This document shows positions 45,045 to 53,993 of a stretch of 64,000 bases of DNA, piece by piece. Source of the stretch: Pseudogracilibacillus sp. (lineage in GTDB: Bacteria; Bacillota; Bacilli; Bacillales; Amphibacillaceae); NCBI GenBank assembly GCA_026169815.1, contig JAPFDT010000043.1, positions 177,183-241,182 on the forward strand, in the 5' to 3' direction. Position numbers and translations under genes: made by a program. Numbering within the stretch: position 1 is the first letter of the stretch; each line of letters begins with the position of its first letter. The notes under the pieces were generated by a model. That model ran no database searches. It was not told the origin of the DNA and saw nothing but the letters and a program-made list of their open reading frames with translations.

Positions 45045-45686
45045 TTATTTAACATTCATACTTAACGTGCCATCTCCTGTAAATTTAATAGACGTATTTC
45101 TTAGGCGAACTGTTCGTGATATGACACGATTTCGCAGTTGATAAATTTCTTGATAACGTTCTTTCGATAAGTTTCCAATTAAAATTTCTGCTACAGTTTG
45201 ACTATTAATCAAACTAACATCAAACCGTTTAGATTCTGTTTCGCTCCATTCAATTAAAAAGGGGAGTGTTTCTTCATCGTAGTTATATGTTGGAAATAAC
45301 ATACGCCATCTTAATATAGAACCATCTGGTTTTTGTCTTTCACCGTCAACTGGACCGACAAAAGGAATATTATTTTCTTGGAAATGATCAACGTATGCGT
45401 CTAGTTTCGTTGTTCGTAATGCAAATTGAAATGGTCCTTGTTCATTTTGTGATATAGCATAAATTAAATGTTTAATTAATGGATTGGCACTTGAATCAGC
45501 TTTAGCAAAATCTTTAATTCCAAGCCATTCAATATAACAATTGTTGGCGAAATAGGCTAAGTAATTGTGTGTCCCCCAATTTTCATGTGTTCCACCCTTG
45601 ATTGTTTTAAGTGGAATATTACCATAATCTTTCGTTGCTGCTTGTAGATCGCTTCCAGAAAAAACGATGTGATCTAATGAAAGCAT
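45045..45686 (-). CDS. Glyoxalase-like (VOC superfamily) protein
   Basis: 213-residue protein of the Glyoxalase_3/VOC type. It starts LSLDHIVFSGSDLQAA, has GGTHENWGTHNYLAYFANNCYIEWLGI with a conserved His/Glu pattern, then a WRMLFP...LPFLIEW segment. Proteins of this family are usually metal-dependent lyases or dioxygenases, or antibiotic-binding proteins; none is proven for this subgroup. Start ATG 45686 with AGGAGAG upstream on the minus strand. Single gene. Confidence 0.75.
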   Translation of the reverse strand: MLSLDHIVFSGSDLQAATKDYGNIPLKTIKGGTHENWGTHNYLAYFANNCYIEWLGIKDFAKADSSANPLIKHLIYAISQNEQGPFQFALRTTKLDAYVDHFQENNIPFVGPVDGERQKPDGSILRWRMLFPTYNYDEETLPFLIEWSETESKRFDVSLINSQTVAEILIGNLSKERYQEIYQLRNRVISRTVRLRNTSIKFTGDGTLSMNVK

Positions 45687-45868
45687 AAGAATCTCTCCTT
45701 ACTTTGATAGGATAATTGTATCAAAGATTTTCGTAAAAACAATCATAAATCTCCAATTTAAAAACAAGTTTGTTAGATGTGGATAATTGTTGTAAATTCC
45801 TAATGATTCTCTCATCCATTTTATGGTACAGTAAAATAGAACAAAGTAGAGTAATAGGGGGTCAGTAG

Positions 45869-46567
45869 ATGGCTACGTTTGAAGTGGCAGGTGTGAAGAC
45901 AAAGGTTGATAATAAACTACTTTTAGATGATATTTCCTTTACATTAGATAAGGGAGAAGTGTTAGCATTAGTTGGTCATAATGGTGCCGGAAAGTCGACG
46001 TTGATGAAAACAATCATGCAAGTAATCGAGAAGCAAACAGGGAAGATTACGATTCAAGAAAAATATGATCAAGATAACAATTTGTTAGCTTTTAAAAAGC
46101 GGATTGCCTATTTGCCAGAAGAGCCGCTTTTATTAACAGAATTAACAGTGATGCAGCATTTTCAGTTATATGCTCTTAGTTATGATATTGATGAAGCAGA
46201 ATTTAATGAGAAGTTAGATCGTTATGTAGAAGGGTTTGGTCTAAGGACGAAGCTTGATGCTTATCCAGAAGAATTATCAAAAGGAATGCGTCAAAAAGTT
46301 CAAACAATATGTGCATTTTTGCCAGATGTTCCTGTTATGTTAATAGATGAACCATTTATGGGGCTTGATATTTATGCAGTTGAATATTTGTTAACGTTGT
46401 TGCAAGAAAAGGTAAAGAATGGATTAACTATTGTGTTAACGACTCACCAGCTTGAACAAGTAAGGGAGCTCGCTCATACGTTTATGTTATTAGAAGACGG
46501 GAAAGTTAAGAGTACTGGAAATATAGCAGACTTTACGACGATTACTAGAGGATTTCAAGATGATTAA
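45869..46567 (+). CDS. ABC exporter ATPase (EcsA/YthP-like)
   Basis: 232-residue ABC ATPase with Walker A GHNGAGKST, signature LSKGMRQK, Walker B VMLIDEPFMGLD and switch LTTHQLE. The LSKGM form and length are typical of EcsA/YthP-type exporter ATPases. It overlaps the permease gene by 8 nt, so the two make one transporter. Substrate unknown. GGGGGTCAG ribosome site before the ATG. Confidence 0.85.
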   Translation: MATFEVAGVKTKVDNKLLLDDISFTLDKGEVLALVGHNGAGKSTLMKTIMQVIEKQTGKITIQEKYDQDNNLLAFKKRIAYLPEEPLLLTELTVMQHFQLYALSYDIDEAEFNEKLDRYVEGFGLRTKLDAYPEELSKGMRQKVQTICAFLPDVPVMLIDEPFMGLDIYAVEYLLTLLQEKVKNGLTIVLTTHQLEQVRELAHTFMLLEDGKVKSTGNIADFTTITRGFQDD

Positions 46568-48029
46568 GTTATCCTGGTTGTTGCGTCGTGCTCGTTTTCA
46601 AAAAAAGAGTTCGCTCTATAAACAAGTATGGCTCATGACATTTGATGTGACGATAATGTTTTATATACTTGTTTTAGTCGGTTATTTCGTTTGGGCTTTC
46701 ATACATGAAGGAAACTGGACTAACACAATAAAAAATATGACCTTTCAAATGGAAGCAATTTCGTTACAACTGTTTTGGTTACTCACAACTGCTGTGCCAT
46801 TAGGTCTTGTTTTTCGTACGTTTACGCGTCCAGGTATTATCATTTCGACAGCAGAATATACAGCGTCTATGTTAACTTATACGAAAAAACAAATATGGTG
46901 GATGGCAGCAATTGTAAGATGGCTGAAGTTAGCAGTTATTTTATGTTTTATAAGTATAATGTTAACGGTTTTCTCACCGACGAGTGGGGGAATTATTTTA
47001 TCATATGTAAGTTTATTGTTCGGAATAAATGTGCTTATGACAGTAATTGAATGGCGTCTGTTTCAATTGCACATTATATGGAAGATACTCGTTTTTATCG
47101 GGCTCATCCTTATTAATGTTGTATCTGTTCTCACAGCACCAATTGTTTTGGCATGTTTGATGGTCGTTCTATTAATTATTACAAATGTATTCCTATTACA
47201 ACAAGTGGATAAAAGAATTGATTGGAAAAAGGTGACAGCAACTTGTGATTATCAAGTTTGGAATATGCCGACATTGACGTATTTTACGAAACAAAAAATG
47301 AAAAAAGAACGCTCATACACGATTTGGCAGCGACTTCCATTTTGGCGAAAAGCTTTTCCATATAAAAAACAAAGTGCTTATAACAGACTGTGGCATGTTT
47401 ATTGGCAAAGGCAAATCGTGATTATTTTACAATTTTCAGGCGTAATTATTTTATTAGCAAGTTTCGTTCCAGTCATGAATGAATGGCTTGTAAAGATTCC
47501 GCTAGAAGAATTAGTAGGCTTTTCGTTAACTCCACTGAAAAACTGGCTGTTCTTTGTCGCATTAGCTATTGCTATACATATGTATGTCACAGTTGCAGTT
47601 GTATTGTGGCGTGATAGATTAACTACCGATATTGTACAAGTATTACCATGGGACTTAACAGGTTTTCAACAAACATTTTTAATGTGGTTACGTGCTGGAA
47701 CGGCTATTTTTATTGTACCAGTAGTGATTTTTACATATTATTGTGGGTCGATATTTTTGCTCGTTCAATTAGTTGTCGCTTTTTATGCATTATATTATTT
47801 ATTATATTGGAAACTAATCGATGCTTTTAGACTCGTTTCAGCGGAGGAATATAGTGCTGTGCCTAATTATGCAATTTGGTTAGGTTATGCTATGTTAGGC
47901 GCGATGATAGCTAGTGCGTTCGTTCCTTGGATGATTTTTATTAGTTTGTTATTTGTAACTTTAGGTGGCTTATTTCATATTCGTAATAAACGGTTAGTCG
48001 AGCATAATAACACATATAATAGGCTTTAA
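46560..48029 (+). CDS. ABC exporter permease
   Basis: 489-residue integral membrane protein with about ten to twelve hydrophobic helices and a basic cytoplasmic loop in the middle (TKQKMKKERSYTIW, FPYKKQSAYNRLW). It is encoded in overlap with the ATPase gene and so is its membrane partner. The arrangement recalls EcsAB or YthPQ of Bacillus, but the permease is not close enough to name. It is followed after 51 nt by a carboxylesterase gene. Confidence 0.78.
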   Translation: MIKLSWLLRRARFQKKSSLYKQVWLMTFDVTIMFYILVLVGYFVWAFIHEGNWTNTIKNMTFQMEAISLQLFWLLTTAVPLGLVFRTFTRPGIIISTAEYTASMLTYTKKQIWWMAAIVRWLKLAVILCFISIMLTVFSPTSGGIILSYVSLLFGINVLMTVIEWRLFQLHIIWKILVFIGLILINVVSVLTAPIVLACLMVVLLIITNVFLLQQVDKRIDWKKVTATCDYQVWNMPTLTYFTKQKMKKERSYTIWQRLPFWRKAFPYKKQSAYNRLWHVYWQRQIVIILQFSGVIILLASFVPVMNEWLVKIPLEELVGFSLTPLKNWLFFVALAIAIHMYVTVAVVLWRDRLTTDIVQVLPWDLTGFQQTFLMWLRAGTAIFIVPVVIFTYYCGSIFLLVQLVVAFYALYYLLYWKLIDAFRLVSAEEYSAVPNYAIWLGYAMLGAMIASAFVPWMIFISLLFVTLGGLFHIRNKRLVEHNNTYNRL

Positions 48030-48080
48030 CATATACTGTTATAAATAGAGGAAAGGCTGAAGAATAAGGAGAAGAGCAAC

Positions 48081-48794
48081 ATGACGAAAATAGGGTGTTT
48101 AATTATTCACGGTTTTACAGGTGGGCCATATGAGGTGGAACCGTTAGCGCAATATTTAGAGAAAGAGACAGATTGGATCGTAACATTACCAGTACTAACA
48201 GGACATGGTGATGAACTCGATTTAGCTGATGTGCCTTATGAAGTGTGGTTAGAGGATGCGGAAAAAGCATTACACAAATTACAAGCGTCGTGTGACCGAA
48301 TTTATGTCGTCGGTTTTTCAATGGGTGGCATGATTGCTGCATATTTAGCTGGTAAATATAAAATAGATAAATTAGTGTTACTTTCGACAGCTAGAAGGTA
48401 TTTATCATTTAAATATTTAAGTTATTATGTTGGTAAAATGATAGGTGATGGATTTAAAGGGAAACTACATGAAAATGAGATGTTTCTACATTATAAAAAT
48501 AAATTTGGTCAAGTACCATTACGCTCGAATATTGAATTTATGAAATTAGTGAACGAGACGAAAGACTATTTACAAGATATTCGTACTCCAGTTCTTATCG
48601 CACAAGGTAAAAAAGATGGACTCGTTCCAAAAAGAACAGCTTATGCATTAGAAGAGGAGATTGGTTCAGAGGAAAAAGAAGTCGTTTTCTTTGAGGAATC
48701 AGATCACTTAATATGCCTAGGAAGCAATGCACAAGTACTAGTAAGCATGATTTATGAATTTTTAATGGATGATAGTATAGAAAAAACATTATAA
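48081..48794 (+). CDS. Carboxylesterase (Est30-like alpha/beta hydrolase)
   Basis: 237-residue serine hydrolase. The oxyanion region is HGFTGGPYEVEPLA, the nucleophile Ser80 is in GFSMGG, the catalytic Asp is in GKKDGLVP and the His in ESDHLICLG, the classical triad order of Geobacillus Est30-type carboxylesterases and monoglyceride lipases. Cytosolic. It hydrolyses short- to medium-chain esters. Start ATG with AAGGAGA upstream. May be co-transcribed with the ABC exporter pair. Confidence 0.87.
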   Translation: MTKIGCLIIHGFTGGPYEVEPLAQYLEKETDWIVTLPVLTGHGDELDLADVPYEVWLEDAEKALHKLQASCDRIYVVGFSMGGMIAAYLAGKYKIDKLVLLSTARRYLSFKYLSYYVGKMIGDGFKGKLHENEMFLHYKNKFGQVPLRSNIEFMKLVNETKDYLQDIRTPVLIAQGKKDGLVPKRTAYALEEEIGSEEKEVVFFEESDHLICLGSNAQVLVSMIYEFLMDDSIEKTL

Positions 48795-48823
48795 CCGTTT
48801 AAAAGTGTATGTATAGAAACATT

Positions 48824-48905
48824 AGCACTGTAAATTCTGATTCACCCTAAAGTGATGTTTATATTCTTACTTTAGTGAATTGGGTAATATTTACAGTGCT
48901 TTTTT
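48824..48905 (+). terminator. Long hairpin terminator
   Basis: AGCACTGTAAAT (48824-48835) pairs perfectly with ATTTACAGTGCT (48889-48900). A second stem (ATTCAC-CTAAAGT with ACTTTAGTGAAT) lies inside, and T5 follows. Confidence 0.82.
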
Positions 48906-49171
48906 ATACATTTAAATGACTAAAGTTAAAATATTTAATTATTAATTATATAAAAGAGAATTATTTGAAGAATCCTAGACGATAAACCTAAAATATGGAA
49001 ATTAGGAAAAAATCTAAAAATAAAACTAAGTAATTAATAAAAGTATGGATTATATTGTAAGTAGTCTAAAAGTTGTCTTATTTCAGTGATTATCAAATGG
49101 GTATTTTTTACTTTTTGATATTTAAAAAACACAAACAGGAATTCATACCTATGAGGAATAACTAAGCCTAT
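48906..49171. other. Intergenic stretch before the T7SS locus
   Basis: About 265 A+T-rich bases with no gene or clear structure. It separates the esterase terminator from the T7SS promoter. Confidence 0.4.
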
Positions 49172-49244
49172 TTGACAATGTATTTTAACTGATTTAGGAT
49201 ACGATTATACTTATGCTTAAAAATATTTTAAATATTTTTAAGCA
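49172..49244 (+). promoter_or_regulatory. T7SS promoter with long perfect palindrome
   Basis: TTGACA (49172-49177), 17-nt spacer, TAGGAT (49195-49200). Just downstream a palindrome with perfect 14-bp arms and a 3-nt centre spans 49214-49244, starting TGCTTAAAAATATT. It ends 15 nt before the esxA ribosome site, so it is in the 5' leader at about +8 to +38. It could be an operator or an mRNA-protecting hairpin. Confidence 0.6.
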
Positions 49245-49273
49245 CAAATTTATAATAAAGGGAGATGGAAAAA

Positions 49274-49570
49274 ATGGCTGGACAAATTAAAATGACACCA
49301 GATGAACTACATTCGAAAGCCCAAAGTTATGGTGGAGGAGCAGACGATATTCATGATGTTTTATCGAGATTGGAAAATTTGCAAAATGAGTTAAGAGGTG
49401 AATGGGAAGGGCGCGCATTTGAACGATTTGATGAGCAATTCCAACAATTAAGCCGTAAAGTGAACGACTTTGAGCAGTTATTGCGTGAGATTCAAACACA
49501 ACTGCAAAAAACAGCTCAAGCAGTACAAGAGCAAGACGAAGCACTTTCGCAAAATTTTGGTCTCAGTTAA
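49274..49570 (+). CDS. esxA: T7SS WXG100 protein EsxA
   Basis: 98-residue WXG100 protein, a helical hairpin with Trp44-Glu-Gly46 at the turn (GEWEG). It is secreted as a dimer by the type VII system and is both substrate and core component. The N-terminus [12 protein letters not shown] matches the Bacillus YukE and Staphylococcus EsxA start style. ATG 49274 is preferred, with GGGAGATGG upstream; the ATG at 49265 lies inside that site. First gene of the locus, separated from esaA by a hairpin that may set its high dosage. Confidence 0.93.
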   Translation: MAGQIKMTPDELHSKAQSYGGGADDIHDVLSRLENLQNELRGEWEGRAFERFDEQFQQLSRKVNDFEQLLREIQTQLQKTAQAVQEQDEALSQNFGLS

Positions 49571-49617
49571 TAATAAATTACGTGACGTAAATGGTTTAAG
49601 TCCATTTGTTACTCATG

Positions 49618-49648
49618 ATGAGCTACACGACCATGTTGTGTAGCTCAT
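49618..49648 (+). terminator. Hairpin between esxA and esaA
   Basis: Perfect 11-bp arms (49618-49628 and 49638-49648) without a strong T-run. Likely a partial terminator or RNA-stabilising element that raises esxA mRNA over the rest of the operon. Confidence 0.65.
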
Positions 49649-49736
49649 GTTTATTAAAATATGTTTTGCCAAAAAAATTCCCTTAGAAAAAACAGCTATT
49701 ATATCTTTTTATAAAATGGGTAGGAGTATGAGTTAT

Positions 49737-52700
49737 ATGAAAAAATCTGTTATACGGTTATCATTTTTTTTAATATTAGTGTTAGCACTTGCAGTAGGGT
49801 TAACATATGTATCATTAAACGATGTATCAAAAATTAAAAATAAAGAAGTAACTAAAGTGATGGATGTAGCCTTAGTTAATGAAGATGAAGGAACTACATT
49901 CAATGAAGATTATTTAAATTTTGGTGATAGATTTGTAAAAAGTGTGGATAAAAATGAAGATCAAGATTGGTATATTGTTAGTCGTGGTGTTGCTGAAAAT
50001 GGATTAGATCGTGGTACATATGACATGATGTTAATCATTCCAAATGATTTTTCTGACAAAGCTCTTTCTATGACTTCAGATAGTCCAGACCAAGTAGTAT
50101 TGGATTATAAAATTAATGCTTCGGAAAATGACAAAGTACAAGCAGAAGCGGAAAAAACAGCAAGTTCTATACTAAATGATTTTAATCGCAGAATTATTGA
50201 TGTTTATTTTGCAAGTGTTATTGGTAACTTGCATGATGCTCAGGATAATATATCGGAATTGGTTGAAGAAGAAGAGAAGCATACGAATACTTATAATACA
50301 TACATAAATAATCCGCTCTCTAATTATACCGATCAATTTGAAAGAGTAAGAGATAGTTCTGCCGCATCAAAAGATACCTTTCAATCGTTTGAAGATATGC
50401 TAGGGTCTTTTGGTGATAGTCTGACGGATAAAGTAGAACTAACTGAAAAATATAGCTCAAATATAGATGAAACTGCGAGCTTATTAGATGCAACGGGTGA
50501 ATTAAGAACAGGTTTTATGGAAGAGTTAAGTAATTATAATGCTAGCTTTAGTAGTGGTAATGTAGATGAGCAGTTAAAACAATTACAAGCGGCTAACGAT
50601 TATATTAATTATCAGTTTAAAGAACATGAAGATGAAGGATTATCAAGTATTGCCCTAGACACAAGATTGTTAAAATCAAGACTGAATAAAGCATTAAAAG
50701 AAGTAGAAATTGCATATTATGCTTTAGAAAAGGCGATAGAAAATGGTGTTATAGATGAGAAGGTTGAAAAAGAACTAACTGACATTGTTCATAATGCATT
50801 TGATGGAGAAGATGACTTATCGGAACTACTTTTAACGCGAAATGAAAAAATACTTGAACGGATAAATAAACAAATTAAGCAGTTACCAACCATGCATGTA
50901 GATAAAATAGAAGATTCCGCTCTTTCTTCATCTACCAAAAATGAAATCAAAAATGTTATTAAAGTAACGGAAGCATATAATCAAGACGAACAATTTGATA
51001 CTGTTTATATCGACGAACGAGACATCTTGACAGATGATGTGAATGCATTAATTAAACATTTAAAAACTAAAGGCATAACAATGCAAGATACAGTTAAGCT
51101 TCCAGAAAACAAAAAAGCGAGTCAGGAATTTCATTTATTCAATGTTCCAGAAGAATTTGCGATTGAATATGTAACCTTAAGTCTCCCTGGTCAACATGAC
51201 AAGAAAATTCAAGGGAAAGAGGCAACGGAAACAATAGAATTACCTTCTAATAAAAAAGGTAATTTTACAGTTGAGTTAAAGTTAAGATTAAAAGATGATT
51301 TTGATGGAAATTTAAAAGATCTTGATATATATAACCACAACATAAAGTGGGCTTGGAACTTAAAACAAACAGATATAACTAATGAGCGGGAAGGGGACTT
51401 GGATAGTCAGGTATCTTTCCACTATCCACAAAGTCAGTTAGTAGCAAGTATAAATACTGAAGATCAAAATACAGATACAGCATCAAATGACAATGAAGAA
51501 ACTAAAGAAAAAGATGATTCTGATGAGATAGATCAAGATATTAAATCACAAGAGGATTCAGAATCAGAAGAATCACAAGAGGATTCCGAAACAGAGACGG
51601 AAGATTCAGATGATAGTGAAGCAAGTGATTCAGAAACAGATCAAGACGAAGATGAAGAGCATGAAATAGAAGAAGTTGAAATAATACATAATGAAATTAC
51701 ACATCAAGTGACCAAACCTGTTGTTGATGAGTCGACAATTAATTTGATAAACGCAGTGGAAAATACAATTAAACCATATCAAAAATTATTGTCATCGTAT
51801 GAAAGTTATTTTGGGTTCGATTTAGCATGTAGTGAAGAAAAGTGCAAGAAGTTCGATATTGGTGATAATAAATTAACAGATTTATCAACAGATGACTCGT
51901 TGTATCATTTATTTAATAAAACAAATATAAAGGAATTATTAGCAGATTATATTATTGATAAAATAAATGATGATGTTACAGAAAAGATTAATGAACCAAT
52001 TATGGCATTAACTAATGAAATAGACGAGTACCGTGAGTTCATTAAGGAAACTGATGCAAATGCGGAAGAATTGGTTAACAAGATAGACGAAACAAAAATC
52101 GAATCTCGTAAGTTAAACGATAGTTTAGAAGAAACATTGAAGCATATTACAGACTGGCGTGAACAAAGTACGAATTTAATTGATAGTCAAACAGAGGTTC
52201 AGTCTGAAGGGGACAGTGTACAAACTGCTGTTATGTCATTAGGACAGGAGTTTGAACCATTATTATCCCAAAGCCAGTTATTGGCAGATCAAGCATCTAG
52301 TAATTTAGAGTCAGCTGATAACGTGTACAGCACATTCGATAGAGTTGATGAGCAAGCTGAATCAATTCAACAGAGTGGTACAGATTTGATTGATCAAGCT
52401 GAAAAATTATCTCTTGATATGACAAACAAAATCCTAGAAGACCAAGAGTATGCTGAAAACTTCGCAGGCGTTCTTGATAACAGTCGTATTGGAGGACAGC
52501 CAAATGAAGATTTATACGATTTCCTATCAAGTCCTGTTGATACTGAAAATAAAGGGTTAATGATTAAAGGGGATACCTTTACACCGTACTTCCTAGTGCT
52601 CATTGGATTTATTGTGTCATTGTTTACAGCCTATGTTATTTCAACAATGTCCAAGCGAAATGTGACGGAAGGTCAATTTGAAGCGGAGCGCTCGTTAATG

Positions 52701-53174
52701 GGAAGCAATGCTTTAATAACGGGTATTACTGCTTGTATCGGAGTTCTAGAAGGACTAGTGATTGGATTATTGTCTGCACATTATCTAGATATAAGCAAAG
52801 GTAGCCTGATCATCTGGACTGGACTAATCATACTAGTCATGCTTTCGATGTTATTTGTTTCAGCATACTTGCTTAGACAGTTAAAAATGATTGGTATGTT
52901 TATTCTTCTTGCAGTGATGAGTATGTATCTCTTCTTGACGAAGGCGCTTGGATCCGGTTTTTCTGAAGGTGGTAGTTTACGAGCGTATTCACCATTACAA
53001 TACTTAGAAAATATGCTGGCAAAAGCAATTAGTGGTCAAACGGATTATCAATTTATTCTGTTTAGTGTAATTGCCATCGTTATTGTTGGAGCATTGGCTA
53101 ATTTGCTAGTTATTCACAAACAGTTGGGAAACATAGCAGAGGATGATGAAGGTGCTGCAAAAACAGAGTCATAA
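49737..53174 (+). CDS. esaA: T7SS membrane protein EsaA (YueB-like)
   Basis: 1145-residue component of the type VIIb apparatus. One N-terminal transmembrane helix (SFFLILVLALAVGLTYVSL) is followed by an extracellular domain of about 900 residues with long coiled-coil stretches. About five C-terminal helices end it, from about residue 950 on. Relatives: Staphylococcus EsaA and Bacillus YueB, the SPP1 phage receptor. An unusual feature is a Ser/Asp/Glu-rich stretch of about 75 residues (around 575-650; SEESQEDSETETED). ATG 49737 has GGTAGGAG upstream; ATG 49728 is closer to it. Confidence 0.88.
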   Translation: MKKSVIRLSFFLILVLALAVGLTYVSLNDVSKIKNKEVTKVMDVALVNEDEGTTFNEDYLNFGDRFVKSVDKNEDQDWYIVSRGVAENGLDRGTYDMMLIIPNDFSDKALSMTSDSPDQVVLDYKINASENDKVQAEAEKTASSILNDFNRRIIDVYFASVIGNLHDAQDNISELVEEEEKHTNTYNTYINNPLSNYTDQFERVRDSSAASKDTFQSFEDMLGSFGDSLTDKVELTEKYSSNIDETASLLDATGELRTGFMEELSNYNASFSSGNVDEQLKQLQAANDYINYQFKEHEDEGLSSIALDTRLLKSRLNKALKEVEIAYYALEKAIENGVIDEKVEKELTDIVHNAFDGEDDLSELLLTRNEKILERINKQIKQLPTMHVDKIEDSALSSSTKNEIKNVIKVTEAYNQDEQFDTVYIDERDILTDDVNALIKHLKTKGITMQDTVKLPENKKASQEFHLFNVPEEFAIEYVTLSLPGQHDKKIQGKEATETIELPSNKKGNFTVELKLRLKDDFDGNLKDLDIYNHNIKWAWNLKQTDITNEREGDLDSQVSFHYPQSQLVASINTEDQNTDTASNDNEETKEKDDSDEIDQDIKSQEDSESEESQEDSETETEDSDDSEASDSETDQDEDEEHEIEEVEIIHNEITHQVTKPVVDESTINLINAVENTIKPYQKLLSSYESYFGFDLACSEEKCKKFDIGDNKLTDLSTDDSLYHLFNKTNIKELLADYIIDKINDDVTEKINEPIMALTNEIDEYREFIKETDANAEELVNKIDETKIESRKLNDSLEETLKHITDWREQSTNLIDSQTEVQSEGDSVQTAVMSLGQEFEPLLSQSQLLADQASSNLESADNVYSTFDRVDEQAESIQQSGTDLIDQAEKLSLDMTNKILEDQEYAENFAGVLDNSRIGGQPNEDLYDFLSSPVDTENKGLMIKGDTFTPYFLVLIGFIVSLFTAYVISTMSKRNVTEGQFEAERSLMGSNALITGITACIGVLEGLVIGLLSAHYLDISKGSLIIWTGLIILVMLSMLFVSAYLLRQLKMIGMFILLAVMSMYLFLTKALGSGFSEGGSLRAYSPLQYLENMLAKAISGQTDYQFILFSVIAIVIVGALANLLVIHKQLGNIAEDDEGAAKTES

Positions 53175-53646
53175 AATTATATTAGGGGTTTGCTGTCTGC
53201 TGTTGTTGATGCCAATTACGACATCAGCAGAAGGCAACCAAGAAAATCGTGGAAAAATTAACTGGGATATTGATCGTATCTTAGATGATGGATCAGAAGA
53301 AGATAGATATCGAATAGAATCAGAGTTAGATAAGAAGTTTCCCGAATTATTTCATGATGAAACGACAGAGACTATTCGGTCTATTCAGGAAAAAAATAAA
53401 GAATCTATGAAAGCTTTGGAATCTACATTATTATCTACAGAATTTGAAGAAGACAAAATGATAAATGATACGAGGGAGCATTTATTTACGACAGATTATA
53501 TTGCTCCAAAGTCATCTGAAAATCATCATGAAGAAATAGAACAAGATAGTAGTTGGTTTAATAACATACTAATTGGTGGATTAACAGGAGTTGGTCTTAT
53601 CGTACTTGGCACTATGTATATGATGTTTAGACATTTGTCTGATTAG
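53143..53646 (+). CDS. essA: T7SS protein EssA (YueC-like)
   Basis: 167-residue protein with an N-terminal signal-like hydrophobic segment (IILGVCCLLLLMPITTSA), a charged soluble middle part, and a C-terminal transmembrane helix (NILIGGLTGVGLIVLGTMYMMF), the EssA architecture. EssA is a membrane component required for type VIIb secretion. The start lies inside the 3' end of esaA (32-nt overlap), so the genes are coupled. ATG 53143 abuts AGAGG, so ATG 53146 is an alternative. Confidence 0.83.
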   Translation: MMKVLQKQSHKIILGVCCLLLLMPITTSAEGNQENRGKINWDIDRILDDGSEEDRYRIESELDKKFPELFHDETTETIRSIQEKNKESMKALESTLLSTEFEEDKMINDTREHLFTTDYIAPKSSENHHEEIEQDSSWFNNILIGGLTGVGLIVLGTMYMMFRHLSD

Positions 53647-53659
53647 GAGTGTGAGCAGG

Positions 53660-53911
53660 TTGAGAGGAGCGCATATCGATGTAACAATTGATTTTACAAA
53701 CTATAGAAATGGTGGAATGTATGATTTAAGAATCCCAACCCAATTATCTGTTAAACAATTGTTACTAAATACGGTAGAAGCGTTGAAGTTAGATGAGTTA
53801 AAGGAATCCCGATGTGCTATCAAGGTGATTACTAAAGAGTTATTGTTAGCTGATGATGATATGTTGATGGATTATCCTGTGACTGATGGCGATATTTTAA
53901 CCGTGTTGTAG
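53660..53911 (+). CDS. esaB: T7SS ubiquitin-like protein EsaB (YukD-like)
   Basis: 83-residue beta-grasp protein with the conserved start HIDVTIDFTNY and end DYPVTDGDILTVL, matching Staphylococcus EsaB and Bacillus YukD. It is cytosolic and needed for or regulating type VIIb secretion. The TTG at 53660 has TAGGAG about ten bases upstream; the GTG at 53651 directly touches that site. It lies between essA and essB as in Staphylococcus. Confidence 0.88.
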   Translation: MRGAHIDVTIDFTNYRNGGMYDLRIPTQLSVKQLLLNTVEALKLDELKESRCAIKVITKELLLADDDMLMDYPVTDGDILTVL

Positions 53912-53993
53912 TAAAGAGATTGGAAAAAGCTATGTATCTTAATAGATACCTTTTATACATTACGCTATAACAAATGTGGAGGATTTAAAGAAA

